Numbered from the stretch's first letter, positions 7,614-16,382 are shown. The stretch is DNA of 64,000 nucleotides from UBA2185 sp964564625 (GCA_964564625.1 CAZMBE010000005.1:1-64000), one strand, 5' to 3'. Program-made: numbers and translations. The notes: a model not told the origin generated them from the sequence alone.

Positions 7614-7963
7614 ATTATATAATAATTCGGTTAAGAATTTTTTCCCTCCTGGCTTACAGTGCTTCGCTTCTTATTTGCTGTTTTCCGTAAGATATTTCGC
7701 GCCGCGATAAATGACGCTATTTCGTTATTAACCGTTATTCCCCATGGGGGCTCCTGTAGGTGTGAACCATGTCCCCTCACAAGCAGAAAGCCAGGACAGG
7801 TTCCTGCTAGCCCCCTCCTCTCGACAAGGTGGAGACAGATACAGTCTGTTCTCATTGAGAATTATGATGAGGCACGTAGAAGTAGAAAATTAGGTGAAAA
7901 ACGGCCGGGTCAGGTAAAGGCGAGATTAACGCGTCAACGTACTAAGAAAGGAGGAGGAATGGT
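7614..7963 (+). promoter_or_regulatory. Long structured leader upstream of dodecin
   Basis: No gene is supported here; a plus-strand open frame runs through it but looks random. The centre folds well: GGGGGCT (7746-7752) pairs with AGCCCCC (7809-7815) and, inside, CCTGT (7753-7757) with ACAGG (7796-7800), a 12-bp interrupted stem over 70 nt. Parts recall 4.5S RNA (GGGGGCTC start, GTGAACCATGTC), but the GGAAG loop that FFS/Ffh needs is missing. It could be a cis-regulatory element, an unrecognised small RNA or a decayed RNA gene. Confidence 0.35.
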
Positions 7964-8173
7964 ATGTCAGTATACAAAATTATTGAGATCGTAGGAACGA
8001 GTCCCAAATCATGGGAAGATGCTGCGCAAGTTGCCCTGACGACTTCTGCTAAGTCACTCGAGGATCTGAGAGTTGCGGAAGTTGTAAAACAGGATGTTAC
8101 TGTCGAAAATGGGAAAATAACAGCCTTCAGGGTAAGACTTAATATTTCATTCAAGTATAAAGAAGGCCTGTAG
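7964..8173 (+). CDS. Dodecin flavin-storage protein
   Basis: A 69-residue dodecin. Dodecins form hollow dodecamers that bind FMN/riboflavin-type flavins and buffer them in the cytosol. The sequence MSVYKIIEIVGTSPKSWEDA has the family's opening strand and the tryptophan that stacks on the isoalloxazine ring. The middle helix (AQVALTTSAKSLEDL) and the strands VENGKITAFRVRLNISFKY also match. A very strong ribosome-binding site (AAAGGAGGAGG) lies just upstream. It is monocistronic, behind its own promoter and long leader, with a terminator after it. Confidence 0.93.
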   Translation: MSVYKIIEIVGTSPKSWEDAAQVALTTSAKSLEDLRVAEVVKQDVTVENGKITAFRVRLNISFKYKEGL

Positions 8174-8214
8174 GCGGTTTCTCATTACTACACAACACAT
8201 AATACTATTCAAGA

Positions 8215-8234
8215 GAGGGGTCGAAAGACCCCTC
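8215..8234 (+). terminator. Hairpin terminator after dodecin
   Basis: GAGGGGTC (8215-8222), GAAA tetraloop, GACCCCTC (8227-8234): a perfect 8-bp stem 42 bases after the stop. The downstream run is only moderately T-rich. Confidence 0.7.
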
Positions 8235-8279
8235 GATATGTTTGATTATATTCAACCATGCCAGCCTTTAATAACTCCA

Positions 8280-8308
8280 TTGACACGTAGCCTGCCTTGT
8301 CTTATATT
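8280..8308 (+). promoter_or_regulatory. Sigma-70 promoter for clpS-clpA-aat
   Basis: TTGACA (8280-8285), 17-base spacer, TATATT (8303-8308), 57 bases before the clpS ATG. Confidence 0.65.
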
Positions 8309-8364
8309 ATAAGAATGGTATAGTAACAAAGTAGATTACTAATTTTAAAGTTTGAGAATAAGGT

Positions 8365-8688
8365 ATGCCGAAGAACCCTGATCCTGATTCAAAATATGAT
8401 AATGATATCAAATTAGAACCTGATGCTGTTTTGCAGGAGCCTAAGATGTATCGAGTTATACTTCATAATGATCATTATACCACGATGGATTTTGTGGTGG
8501 AGATCCTTATGGTTGTGTTTCACAAGGCGGCGGCCGAAGCTACAAAGATCATGCTGGATGTACATAAAAAAGGGGCAGGTATTTGCGGTGTGTACACATA
8601 TGATATTGCCTCTACCAAGGTATCTCTAGTCCATAACATGGCAAAGCGAAGGGAATTCCCTTTAAAATGTTCATTGGAGGAGGCATGA
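8365..8688 (+). CDS. clpS: ATP-dependent Clp protease adaptor ClpS
   Basis: ClpS recognises N-degron residues (Leu, Phe, Trp, Tyr) and hands substrates to ClpAP. The 107-residue protein has a flexible acidic N-terminus (1-25). The core MYRVILHNDHYTTMDFVVEIL carries the HNDxxT motif that binds the N-terminal residue, and a helix with HKAAAEATKIMLDVHKKG completes the pocket. The C-terminal strands CGVYTYDIA are normal. It lies 16 bases upstream of clpA and is surely co-transcribed with it. Confidence 0.95.
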   Translation: MPKNPDPDSKYDNDIKLEPDAVLQEPKMYRVILHNDHYTTMDFVVEILMVVFHKAAAEATKIMLDVHKKGAGICGVYTYDIASTKVSLVHNMAKRREFPLKCSLEEA

Positions 8689-8704
8689 TTATGGGAGACA
8701 TAGT

Positions 8705-10972
8705 ATGAAGATTAGTGAAAGTCTCAATCAAATCATTATGGCCGCCTATGCCGAAGCGAATACCCGATCTCATGAATTTGTGACGCCGGAACATCTGCTG
8801 TATGCCTCGCTGTTTTTTGATGAGGGGGCGGAAATTATTCAAGAATGCGGTGGTGACCCGGAGCATTTAAAAAGGGCGTTATCAAAACATCTTCGTGAGA
8901 ACAATCCAGTTGTGGATGGTGCTCGATCTGTCCAGTCATTGGGGTTCCAAAATATACTTGAAAGGGCTGTTTGGCATACGACCTCTGCTCAAAAGGAGAT
9001 TCTGGAATTGGGTGATGTTCTTGTTTCCATTTTCGATGAAAAGGAATCACATGCTTCATTCTTTCTAAGAAAAGAAGGTATTACCAGACTTGCTTTGCTG
9101 AATTACATCTCTCACGGGGTTTCTGTAATTCCTGAAACGACGGATGTCCAGAAGCCGGTTAAGAAGCTTCAGGAAAATGAAACTGAACGGGAAACCAAGG
9201 ATAAGGAATCAGAGCAAAACAAGATTTTAAAATTATTTACGACTGAACTGACGGCAAAGGCAAAAGCGGGAGAAATTGATCCCCTCATAGGCAGGGAGGA
9301 TATCCTTGAGCGGACCATCCAGGTACTATGCCGGAGATTCAAGAATAATCCGGTCCATGTGGGAGAGCCGGGCGTGGGGAAAACAGCGATAACTGAAGGG
9401 CTTGCGCAGCTTATCGCGGGAGGTAAGGTTCCAAAACGCCTGAAAGGATCAAAAATTTATTCCCTGGATATGGGAGCAATCATTGCCGGTACCAGATTCA
9501 GAGGCGACTTTGAAGAGCGCATGAAGAGGGTGATTGCTGAACTTCAGAAAGAGGAAAAGGTAATCCTTTTCATCGATGAGATCCATAACATCGTTGGTGC
9601 AGGGGCTGTTTCAGGCGGTTCTCTGGATGCATCAAACATCCTGAAACCGGCATTGGCTTCCGGGAAGCTCCGGTGTATAGGTTCCACCACCTATGATGAA
9701 TACCGGAAGTATTTTGAGAAAGATGGTGCCCTTTCCCGAAGATTTCAGAAGATTGAAGTTCCTGAGCCGACGACAGACGAAACCTTCCAAATTCTGCAGG
9801 GCATCAGGAGCAAATACGAAGAATATCATCATGTATCCTATACGGAAGAAGCGCTGCGAGCGGCAGCTGAGTTGTCCGATAAGTTTATCAATGACCGCAG
9901 ATTGCCGGACAAGGCAATCGATGTAATCGATGAAGCCGGTGCCCTTGCGAACATGGAGGATCGAGACGAAGATACGGAAAAGACAGTCGACAACCATCAA
10001 ATTGAGGCGGTTGTTGCGAAGATAGCCCGGATTCCGGAGAAGAGTGTTTCTTCCTCCGAACTTGACAAGCTTCGAGATCTGGAAGAAAACCTGAAAAATA
10101 ATATTTTTGGGCAGGATCAGGCAATTGAAGTAGTAGTGGAAGCTATCAAACGTTCACGTGTGGGGTTTCGAGAGCCTCACAAACCTGTTGCGTCTCTTTT
10201 ATTCGTGGGACCGACGGGAGTCGGCAAAACAGAGCTTGCGCGGCAGCTTGCCACGACTCTCGGAGTGCCGCTCCACAGGTATGATATGAGTGAATATCAG
10301 GAAAAGCATACTGTGGCGAAGTTTGTAGGGGCGCCTCCCGGCTATGTAGGCTATGAGGAGGGAGGACTGCTTACCGAAGCTATCCGGAAAAATCCACATT
10401 CAGTTCTATTGCTTGATGAAATTGAGAAGGCGCATGCCGATATCTTCAATACCCTCCTGCAAGTCATGGACTATGCAACATTGACTGATAACAACGGCAG
10501 AAAGGCGGATTTCCGCAATGTTGTTATTCTTATGACATCGAACGCCGGTGCGCGGGAAATCGGGAAGCAGAGCATCGGCTTCGAGGCAATGACAATCAAC
10601 CGGGATGCAGTATTGACGGCTGTAGAGAAGATATTTTCTCCTGAATTCAGAAATCGGCTTGATGCGGTTGTCAACTTCAACAGTCTTAACCATGAAGTGG
10701 TACTCATGATTGTCAAAAAGGCTATCAGTGAGTTTGCCTCTCAACTGCAGGAGAAAAACGTATCCATACAGGTTACTGAGGGCTGTTCCGAATGGCTCGC
10801 CAATAAAGGATATTCTCCGGAATTCGGAGCGCGGGAGATTGCCCGTCTGATCCAGGACAAGATAAAACGGTTTTTTGTGGATGAAGTGCTTTTCGGAAAA
10901 TTGAACAAGGGTGGGAAGGCTGTTGTGGATATTGAAAGTGATGATGTGATTTTACGAGTAGCCGATGGGTAA
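8705..10972 (+). CDS. clpA: ATP-dependent Clp protease ATP-binding subunit ClpA
   Basis: An HSP100 unfoldase that threads substrates into ClpP. It has 755 residues, the usual length. There is an N-domain (1-140) for ClpS binding, a charged linker, a first AAA+ module with Walker A GEPGVGKTA and Walker B ILFIDEIHN, and a second with GPTGVGKTE and VLLLDEIEK. There is no ClpB-type middle domain. SIGFE in the second module is the ClpP-docking loop. MTSNAGAREIGKQ and the C-terminal D2-small domain are intact. The start follows GGAGACAT. With clpS and aat it forms a three-gene N-degron operon; clpP is not in the window. Confidence 0.96.
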   Translation: MKISESLNQIIMAAYAEANTRSHEFVTPEHLLYASLFFDEGAEIIQECGGDPEHLKRALSKHLRENNPVVDGARSVQSLGFQNILERAVWHTTSAQKEILELGDVLVSIFDEKESHASFFLRKEGITRLALLNYISHGVSVIPETTDVQKPVKKLQENETERETKDKESEQNKILKLFTTELTAKAKAGEIDPLIGREDILERTIQVLCRRFKNNPVHVGEPGVGKTAITEGLAQLIAGGKVPKRLKGSKIYSLDMGAIIAGTRFRGDFEERMKRVIAELQKEEKVILFIDEIHNIVGAGAVSGGSLDASNILKPALASGKLRCIGSTTYDEYRKYFEKDGALSRRFQKIEVPEPTTDETFQILQGIRSKYEEYHHVSYTEEALRAAAELSDKFINDRRLPDKAIDVIDEAGALANMEDRDEDTEKTVDNHQIEAVVAKIARIPEKSVSSSELDKLRDLEENLKNNIFGQDQAIEVVVEAIKRSRVGFREPHKPVASLLFVGPTGVGKTELARQLATTLGVPLHRYDMSEYQEKHTVAKFVGAPPGYVGYEEGGLLTEAIRKNPHSVLLLDEIEKAHADIFNTLLQVMDYATLTDNNGRKADFRNVVILMTSNAGAREIGKQSIGFEAMTINRDAVLTAVEKIFSPEFRNRLDAVVNFNSLNHEVVLMIVKKAISEFASQLQEKNVSIQVTEGCSEWLANKGYSPEFGAREIARLIQDKIKRFFVDEVLFGKLNKGGKAVVDIESDDVILRVADG

Positions 10973-11008
10973 ACCGTATGTCTTCCGTCTTTTAGCTGTA
11001 AATATCTG

Positions 11009-11701
11009 ATGCCTATTTTTCAACTGATTAAAGAAATCATTTTTCCCCCCGTACATCTGACTTCTGAAAGCGGTATTCTCGCGATCGGTGGAGACCTTTC
11101 TCCCGGCAGGCTTTTGGAAGCCTATCGCCATGGTATTTTCCCCTGGTATTCTGAGGGTGATCCTATTGTGTGGTGGTCTCCCGATCCGCGCTTCGTATTA
11201 TTTCTCGATGAACTCAGAGTATCCAGAAGCATGAAGAAAATATTGCGTCATAATGTTTTCCGGATCACGTACGATCATAGTTTCCGGGAAGTTGTTCAGT
11301 GGTGCCAGAAAACACGACGGAAAAGGAGGGGGACCTGGATCACGCATGAGATGCTGGAGGCATACTGCACACTGCATACCCTTGGGTTTGCCCATTCCAC
11401 AGAAGCCTGGCATGGAGACAAACTTGTCGGCGGTATCTATGGAGTGTCTCTTGGCGGGTGTTACTTTGGAGAGTCCATGTTTTCACTCATGAGTAACGCA
11501 TCCAAGGCGGCACTCATAAACCTGGTGTATAAATTAAAAGAACTTAACTATGAGTTTCTGGATTGCCAGGTTCATACTTCCCATCTTGAGACCCTTGGAG
11601 CTCGCTATATTTCTCGTGATGAATTTTTAAATATGTTAACCGAAGGTCTCACGCATGAAACCCTGCGCGGAAACTGGAGGTATATGCCCGAATTCAATTA
11701 A
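11009..11701 (+). CDS. aat: Leucyl/phenylalanyl-tRNA--protein transferase
   Basis: Aat moves Leu or Phe from aminoacyl-tRNA onto proteins with N-terminal Arg or Lys, creating a primary N-degron for ClpS. Over 230 residues the family signature is complete: GGDLSPGRLLEAYRHGIFPWY, IVWWSPDPRFVLF, THEMLEAYCTLHTLGFAHS, EAWHGDKLVGGIYGVSLGG, FGESMFS and FLDCQVHTSHLETLGA. It lies 36 bases after clpA, so enzyme, adaptor and unfoldase are made together. There is no signal peptide; the enzyme is cytosolic. Confidence 0.96.
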   Translation: MPIFQLIKEIIFPPVHLTSESGILAIGGDLSPGRLLEAYRHGIFPWYSEGDPIVWWSPDPRFVLFLDELRVSRSMKKILRHNVFRITYDHSFREVVQWCQKTRRKRRGTWITHEMLEAYCTLHTLGFAHSTEAWHGDKLVGGIYGVSLGGCYFGESMFSLMSNASKAALINLVYKLKELNYEFLDCQVHTSHLETLGARYISRDEFLNMLTEGLTHETLRGNWRYMPEFN

Positions 11702-11704
11702 GGA

Positions 11705-11861
11705 GATGTCATAGAACAACTATTACATTGATGCATCTCTTCTTTAGGTCATCTTTGCCCGATCCTCAATCGAAATCCTCGAAATAGCGCTGCTATGCCA
11801 ATGGTTTTGCTCACTCAGTTCAGCCAAATATGACGGAATCTGAGATCTTTACCGCAACGGC
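11705..11861 (+). repeat. ~155-bp interspersed repeat, copy A
   Basis: By eye this region is very similar to the reverse complement of 39925-40073, including a 24-base identical core around TCATCTTTGCCCGATCC and shared outer pieces AACTATTACATT, TAGCGCTGCTAT and GGTTTTGCTCA. It begins right after the aat stop and ends against the stop codon of the minus-strand NDK-like gene. No open frame is conserved. Confidence 0.7.
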
Positions 11862-11863
11862 TT

Positions 11864-13042
11864 CTAAGATATAGTGTGCTCGCCTTTAAACCAGCTCTGG
11901 ATGATTTTTGCACAGTCATTGCCTGCGTTTTCATAGAGGCCGACGATTTTTCTTTCACGTACGGCATTCTCGATTGAATCGGAGGCATGAGCGGCATTCT
12001 GCATGATGTTTTGCCCGAAATCAGATCGTACGGTACCTGCTACAGCTTTTGCAGGATCTGTCACACCGAGGCGTTCACGGATTTTATCCACCGCGTCATG
12101 TCCGCGATAGAGGAGTGCAAGACCCCGATGTGTACCCGGCTTATTGCGATCGCCTGGTGATACCGTATTCAGGTCAACGCCGGTCATATATTTCACGATT
12201 TGCGAAACCTCATATGTGGCATTCTTTTCGTTGATTATGTCGGCCATGGCTGTGTATTCATCATCGGTGATCTCGAAATTAAAAGATTTTCCAATTCCCT
12301 TTCGGATATTCTCAACAACCCGATTCACGAGCTTCTTCTTGAAGACGTCCCGCAGAAATCCATAAAATTCCTCACCTTGGGTGGCGCTCATGCGGACCAT
12401 ACGGGCGCCAACGATCCTGAGCCCCGTCTTGGAAAACATATCAATCATATTGCCGGGTCGAACCGAATGCTTAAAAAAGTTATCCGGTTTCAGAATTACC
12501 AAGGTCGTTTCACCTTCGGCGCATTCTTCATAAATGCCGGGGTCTTTGAATCCCAGTTTGGCAAAGATTTGAAGATTTTTCCGAGCATATTCTGTAGTGG
12601 TTGGTATTAATACCGCAGGCTCGAAGTAACGGACTTTTCCCTCGGGGGTAGTTACGTAGTCGCTGTAGGTGCCGCGTATAGTACCGCGAATGGCCTCCGA
12701 TTCAGCTTCGGTTGTGAGCTTACCGACAACTTCATGGATCCGTTCCACCGCATTTATGCCTTCAAATAAAAGGAACAGGCATCGGTTTGGCTGACCGAGA
12801 ATATTGTCATGTCTCAAGTTCTGATCAATGTAATCGACAAGCGTCTTTTTTACCATAGGATCAATGCTAAGCTCTTGCACATTTTTAATATATTCATTCA
12901 CAAACTCCTCCGAGGGACGCATCATGCGGATGCCGACCAAGTCGCAGCCGGAAAATGACATGAGGCGAGCAATAATATTGCCGGTGCGGGACTTGATAAG
13001 ACTGTAAGGGGTTATAAGCACATAGGTAAGTTCAGTTGCCAT
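11864..13042 (-). CDS. Two-domain nucleoside diphosphate kinase-like protein
   Basis: About 392 residues from the ATG at 13042 (MATELTYVLI), which has CGGAGA six bases upstream; a further start at 13063 is less likely. It reads as two tandem NDK folds. The second is nearly canonical: TLVILKPDNF, TGLRIVGARMVRMS, ALLYRGHDAVDKIRE, VAGTVRSDFGQN and NAAHASDS, where the histidine is the phosphate carrier but Gly of NxxHGSD is Ala. The first keeps the outline (VLITPYSLIK, GCDLVGIRMM, LFLLFEGINAVERIHE) but lacks the Lys of KPD and the catalytic His. I infer one active and one structural or regulatory domain. Ordinary NDK balances NTP pools; the role here is uncertain. Confidence 0.8.
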   Translation of the reverse strand: MATELTYVLITPYSLIKSRTGNIIARLMSFSGCDLVGIRMMRPSEEFVNEYIKNVQELSIDPMVKKTLVDYIDQNLRHDNILGQPNRCLFLLFEGINAVERIHEVVGKLTTEAESEAIRGTIRGTYSDYVTTPEGKVRYFEPAVLIPTTTEYARKNLQIFAKLGFKDPGIYEECAEGETTLVILKPDNFFKHSVRPGNMIDMFSKTGLRIVGARMVRMSATQGEEFYGFLRDVFKKKLVNRVVENIRKGIGKSFNFEITDDEYTAMADIINEKNATYEVSQIVKYMTGVDLNTVSPGDRNKPGTHRGLALLYRGHDAVDKIRERLGVTDPAKAVAGTVRSDFGQNIMQNAAHASDSIENAVRERKIVGLYENAGNDCAKIIQSWFKGEHTIS

Positions 13043-13082
13043 ACAAAATCTCCGATTTGCCAATTATCTATATAAACAAATA

Positions 13083-13111
13083 TTTATAGTATGATTTTGT
13101 TAAAATGTCAA
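13083..13111 (-). promoter_or_regulatory. Sigma-70 promoter for the NDK-like gene
   Basis: On the minus strand TTGACA (13111-13106), 17-base spacer, TATAAA (13088-13083), about 40 bases before the ATG at 13042. It separates this gene from the amgK-like gene upstream. Confidence 0.7.
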
Positions 13112-13200
13112 TTATGAATAAATAAAGTTGATTTGAAATATTTTCTTTACATTCAATAATACTGCACGTCAAAAATCTTGTTAAAATTCTTGAAAAGGAT

Positions 13201-14256
13201 TTAAAGCATGTTTTTCAGGGCATACTGACATCGTATGGCAAGATTTTTCAGCCGCGGAAGGTGCATCGCGCGCGTGCTGGCATCGATAAGATTCGCGATT
13301 CCGCTGGGAATGTGGCTAAGAAATGATGAGATACCGCGCTTCAGCCCGAGAAATCCATAGGCACCGAGAGCCTGCATGAGTCGCTGTACTGATGCCTCCC
13401 TGAACATATCCAAAAAATACATCCACGTAAGGGATACGGTAACTTGCCCTTTTTCACTATCGTTAATTTCATTTCCGCGAAAGATCCAAAGCAGGTAGTA
13501 ATATCGGAGCAGTTCTGCCCGTTCACCTTCTGTCAAAGAGACATATGGGTCGTAGAGAAGAGATCCCAGGTCATAAAATAGATTGCCAAAACGCAGGCCC
13601 TGAAAATCAATGAGGACCGGATTGCCTCTGCAGATCATAATATTCTGAGACTGAAGATCTCGATGCACGAGGCATGGTTTTATATTTTCAAGTCGCTCTG
13701 ATAATCCTCTCAGTTCTTCTTCCAGGTCATATTTCTCGGAAGGGCTTAGTTCAATCCCGCACACAGCCTGAACAAAATTTTCGAGGAAGTAAGTTCGCTC
13801 CCACCGGTATAGCTCAGGATTGAATTGCTCCATAAGAGGAACTTTCCGCGAAGGGAACTCTTCCAAGGGGAAGGAATGGAGCCTGTGTGCGATAGAGAGA
13901 GCTTTTCGGTAATATGCACGCTTTACCGTCCAGGGCTCATGCCGGAAAGACCATAGATCTGTATCTCCCAGGTCTTCCATGATAATAAAGCCTCTGTGAG
14001 GTTCATAAGCTATAATAAGAGGCGCTGGAATGCCAATGTCCCTCAGGAATCCGGCTATTGTTGCGTAGTAGTTGTTTTCCTTGGTACCCCGTTCATAATG
14101 CATGAAAATGGCGGAACTGTTATTTCCATATCGAAGGCGATAGAATGATCTGATTGATCCGCCTTTGCCACCCGGCATCATGTGGAAGATGATTTCTTCC
14201 TCCAGTCCCAACGCCTGACGCGCGAATTGCAGCATTTCCTGAGGTGGATGTGTCAT
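13201..14256 (-). CDS. amgK: AmgK-like anomeric sugar kinase (aminoglycoside phosphotransferase fold)
   Basis: A kinase of the APH family. LVHRDLQSQNIM holds the catalytic Asp200 and metal-binding Asn205, and VLIDFQGLRFG the second metal ligand Asp217, with the DFQ form seen in AmgK. FIIMEDLGDTD is the hinge. In Pseudomonas, AmgK phosphorylates MurNAc (and GlcNAc) at the anomeric position in wall recycling. The assignment here relies on the nucleotidyltransferase gene 67 bases upstream and the SpoIID gene before it, the same pairing as amgK-murU. A kinase for another sugar cannot be excluded. Length 351, slightly longer than the Pseudomonas enzyme. Confidence 0.75.
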   Translation of the reverse strand: MTHPPQEMLQFARQALGLEEEIIFHMMPGGKGGSIRSFYRLRYGNNSSAIFMHYERGTKENNYYATIAGFLRDIGIPAPLIIAYEPHRGFIIMEDLGDTDLWSFRHEPWTVKRAYYRKALSIAHRLHSFPLEEFPSRKVPLMEQFNPELYRWERTYFLENFVQAVCGIELSPSEKYDLEEELRGLSERLENIKPCLVHRDLQSQNIMICRGNPVLIDFQGLRFGNLFYDLGSLLYDPYVSLTEGERAELLRYYYLLWIFRGNEINDSEKGQVTVSLTWMYFLDMFREASVQRLMQALGAYGFLGLKRGISSFLSHIPSGIANLIDASTRAMHLPRLKNLAIRCQYALKNML

Positions 14257-14323
14257 ATAAGGATAGCCTCTGTTTTATGTTTGTCCGTCTTCTTAAAGGA
14301 GTCCCAAGGATTTCGGAAGGTTT

Positions 14324-15040
14324 CTATCCCGACAGCAGGGCGTTCATTCTTTCGTATTCTTCCACAGAGCCGATATCGTGCCAAAGACCTTCGTCAATAA
14401 CAACCCCGGACACCGATCCCGGCTTCTCTCTTATCATCTCGATAAATATCGGGATAACCGACTCCACATGCCCATACTTCATGCGGTTTAAAAAACGTTT
14501 TTCCACAATATAAATACCCGTGAAAAGGCATCTCCTTATGCCCGGATCACCCAGAGTATGGCGCAAATCGCATATATCACCATGGTCGTTTATATTCACA
14601 TTCAAGGGTGTTCCGTTGCTCCTCAGTGCCAGAGTAACCTCTTTTCGCCTTGCGAAATGTTCGTCGATGAGATGCTGCAACGGCAGGTCGCTCACAATAT
14701 CTCCATTATAAACCAGAACCGCATTATCGTTATCAAGGAGATCTTCGATATTTTTTATTCCCCCGGCTGTATCAAGAAGCACAGGTTCGTGACGGAAGAT
14801 GATCGGAATCCCCCGCCATTGCCGATCAGGGAACGTCTCAAGATACTTGTCAGCACAATGATGAGTGTTGACGATAATCCTTTCTATACCTGCCGATATC
14901 AGGTGATCCATGGGGTAGGTGATGATCGGGCGTCTGCCTAAGGGCAAAAGGGGCTTAGGAAAGTTATTTGTCAATGGCCGCAGGCGCGTTCCCAGGCCTG
15001 CGCCTAAAATAAAGGCTGTTTTTAGAGGTAATTTATACAT
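14324..15040 (-). CDS. murU: MurU-like sugar-1-phosphate nucleotidyltransferase
   Basis: A GT-A-fold nucleotidyltransferase of 238 residues. FILGAGLGTRLRPLT is the NTP-binding loop and PKPLLPLG the conserved Lys segment; LLDTAGGI, LVYNGDI (metal-binding Asp) and EGLWHDIGSVEEY complete the site. There is no hexapeptide-repeat acetyltransferase tail, unlike GlmU. Next to an AmgK-like kinase it probably turns MurNAc-1-P plus UTP into UDP-MurNAc, bypassing MurA/MurB. It starts 7 bases after the SpoIID gene. RmlA-like or GMP-type activity on another sugar is the alternative. Confidence 0.8.
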   Translation of the reverse strand: MYKLPLKTAFILGAGLGTRLRPLTNNFPKPLLPLGRRPIITYPMDHLISAGIERIIVNTHHCADKYLETFPDRQWRGIPIIFRHEPVLLDTAGGIKNIEDLLDNDNAVLVYNGDIVSDLPLQHLIDEHFARRKEVTLALRSNGTPLNVNINDHGDICDLRHTLGDPGIRRCLFTGIYIVEKRFLNRMKYGHVESVIPIFIEMIREKPGSVSGVVIDEGLWHDIGSVEEYERMNALLSG

Positions 15041-15047
15041 AATACAT

Positions 15048-16382
15048 TCAATACAGCTTCCGTAATTCGGTGTTACGAAAATAGTGGCGTAGAATTTCTT
15101 CCGCCGTACAGCCCTTCGCGGCCATTACCGCCGCCCCAATCTGACACAAGCCTACGCCGTGTCCCCATCCTGCGCCGTGAAGAATGAAGCGCGTTGGAAT
15201 GCCCGATGGATCGCGTTCTATGGTGACGACAAATGCGCTGCTCAAGAGGTGCGTCCGGGAGAGCCAGCGGCGTATTTCCAGTTCTTTGCCTATGGTTATC
15301 GTCTGCTTCGATCCTTCTATTTTCAGGCGTACAATCCTTCCTGAAGGACCTCGCTCTACGGGAACGAGATTATGGAGGTCCCCGAAATCCATTCCCGATT
15401 TCTCCTTAAGGATACCTTCCAGAGTTTTCCTTGTGAATGCCACTTTCCACCGGAAAAAATCTGTGGTTTCCAGATCAAAGGAAGGGAGTATCCGCGTAAG
15501 AATATTTTCGTCTCTTGTGTTGCAGTACGAATCGGGGCTGGAGAGTATCCAATGTTCTGCATCTGCCTCCGTGCCAATCGGATTATGCGGGGAACGAGAA
15601 TCAGCAATGGAGGTGAGATAAGGAACCTGTATGTCATCCCATGCACTTTCAAAATTATCCGTGAGGCCGCCGCATGCCTTGTGGTAGCGGGCATCGCATA
15701 TTTCATTGTTGTATGTGAGAAAAACGCCCCTGGTTGTTTCTACCGCATGCCGGGCGTTTCCGGACATCATCCGGGAAATACCCTGGTATCTCTGACAATG
15801 ATCATCAGCGCACACGTCAAACAGCGTGTGATCCTCTCGATCGTGCCAGCAAACAATCTCACCTGTATGCAAGACAGGGCTGAATGACACATTGCCGGGG
15901 TTTTTAGTGAGACGGGTACGTTTAAGCATGGCCATAAGCCAGCTCCGTGAGATGATCGAATGCGCCTTCAGAAATTCTAAAGGTGCGTCTGTACTCATTT
16001 CTGATGAAATAACGCTTGCCAGATAGTCTTCTATCGAAATCTGATTGATAACAACCAGGTTTTTATGTTCGTCAAGAATGAGTATGAGGGCGCCCTGAAA
16101 TGTCTGTTCCTGCTTTCTTTCCCAATGGAAATGAACGCCGATGATTACATCAAAGAGCGTGAACGTAGAACCGTCAACCGGCGTGCAGTGTAGTTCTGCC
16201 TGACGTAAAACAGCATGGCCTGCGGCATCGTAAAGAATAATCTCTCCGCCGGAAACACGAAGGGCAAAACCACCGTTTAACGAAAGGTCATCACCGAGGA
16301 GATAGGGCCCATTAAACGCCCCATCGATCTTCCTGCATTGTTGGATAATGCCGACTTTTATTTTTGGTTCATCTGCTATCAT
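15048..16382 (-). CDS. SpoIID/LytB-type lytic transglycosylase without signal peptide
   Basis: SpoIID-like enzymes cleave denuded peptidoglycan strands, leaving anhydro-MurNAc ends. ISIEDYLASVISSEMS is followed by PLEFLKAHSIISRSWL, where the Glu of SSEM matches the catalytic Glu. RYHKACGG and GWGHGVGLCQIGAAVMA are the other two hallmark blocks. Length is 444 residues from the ATG at 16382 (MIADEPKIKVGI). A start at 16445 is possible, but the extra codons would run through a perfect hairpin (16394-16412). Neither gives a signal peptide or membrane anchor, unusual for this family, so cytosolic action on imported muropeptides is inferred. First gene of the spoIID-murU-amgK operon. Confidence 0.82.
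   Translation of the reverse strand: MIADEPKIKVGIIQQCRKIDGAFNGPYLLGDDLSLNGGFALRVSGGEIILYDAAGHAVLRQAELHCTPVDGSTFTLFDVIIGVHFHWERKQEQTFQGALILILDEHKNLVVINQISIEDYLASVISSEMSTDAPLEFLKAHSIISRSWLMAMLKRTRLTKNPGNVSFSPVLHTGEIVCWHDREDHTLFDVCADDHCQRYQGISRMMSGNARHAVETTRGVFLTYNNEICDARYHKACGGLTDNFESAWDDIQVPYLTSIADSRSPHNPIGTEADAEHWILSSPDSYCNTRDENILTRILPSFDLETTDFFRWKVAFTRKTLEGILKEKSGMDFGDLHNLVPVERGPSGRIVRLKIEGSKQTITIGKELEIRRWLSRTHLLSSAFVVTIERDPSGIPTRFILHGAGWGHGVGLCQIGAAVMAAKGCTAEEILRHYFRNTELRKLY

Noticed and set aside
7746..7815. 4.5S/SRP RNA gene upstream of dodecin
   Set aside because: The GGGGGCTC...AGCCCCC ends and GTGAACCATGTC look similar, but the conserved GGAAG tetraloop and AGCAG internal loop needed for Ffh binding are absent.
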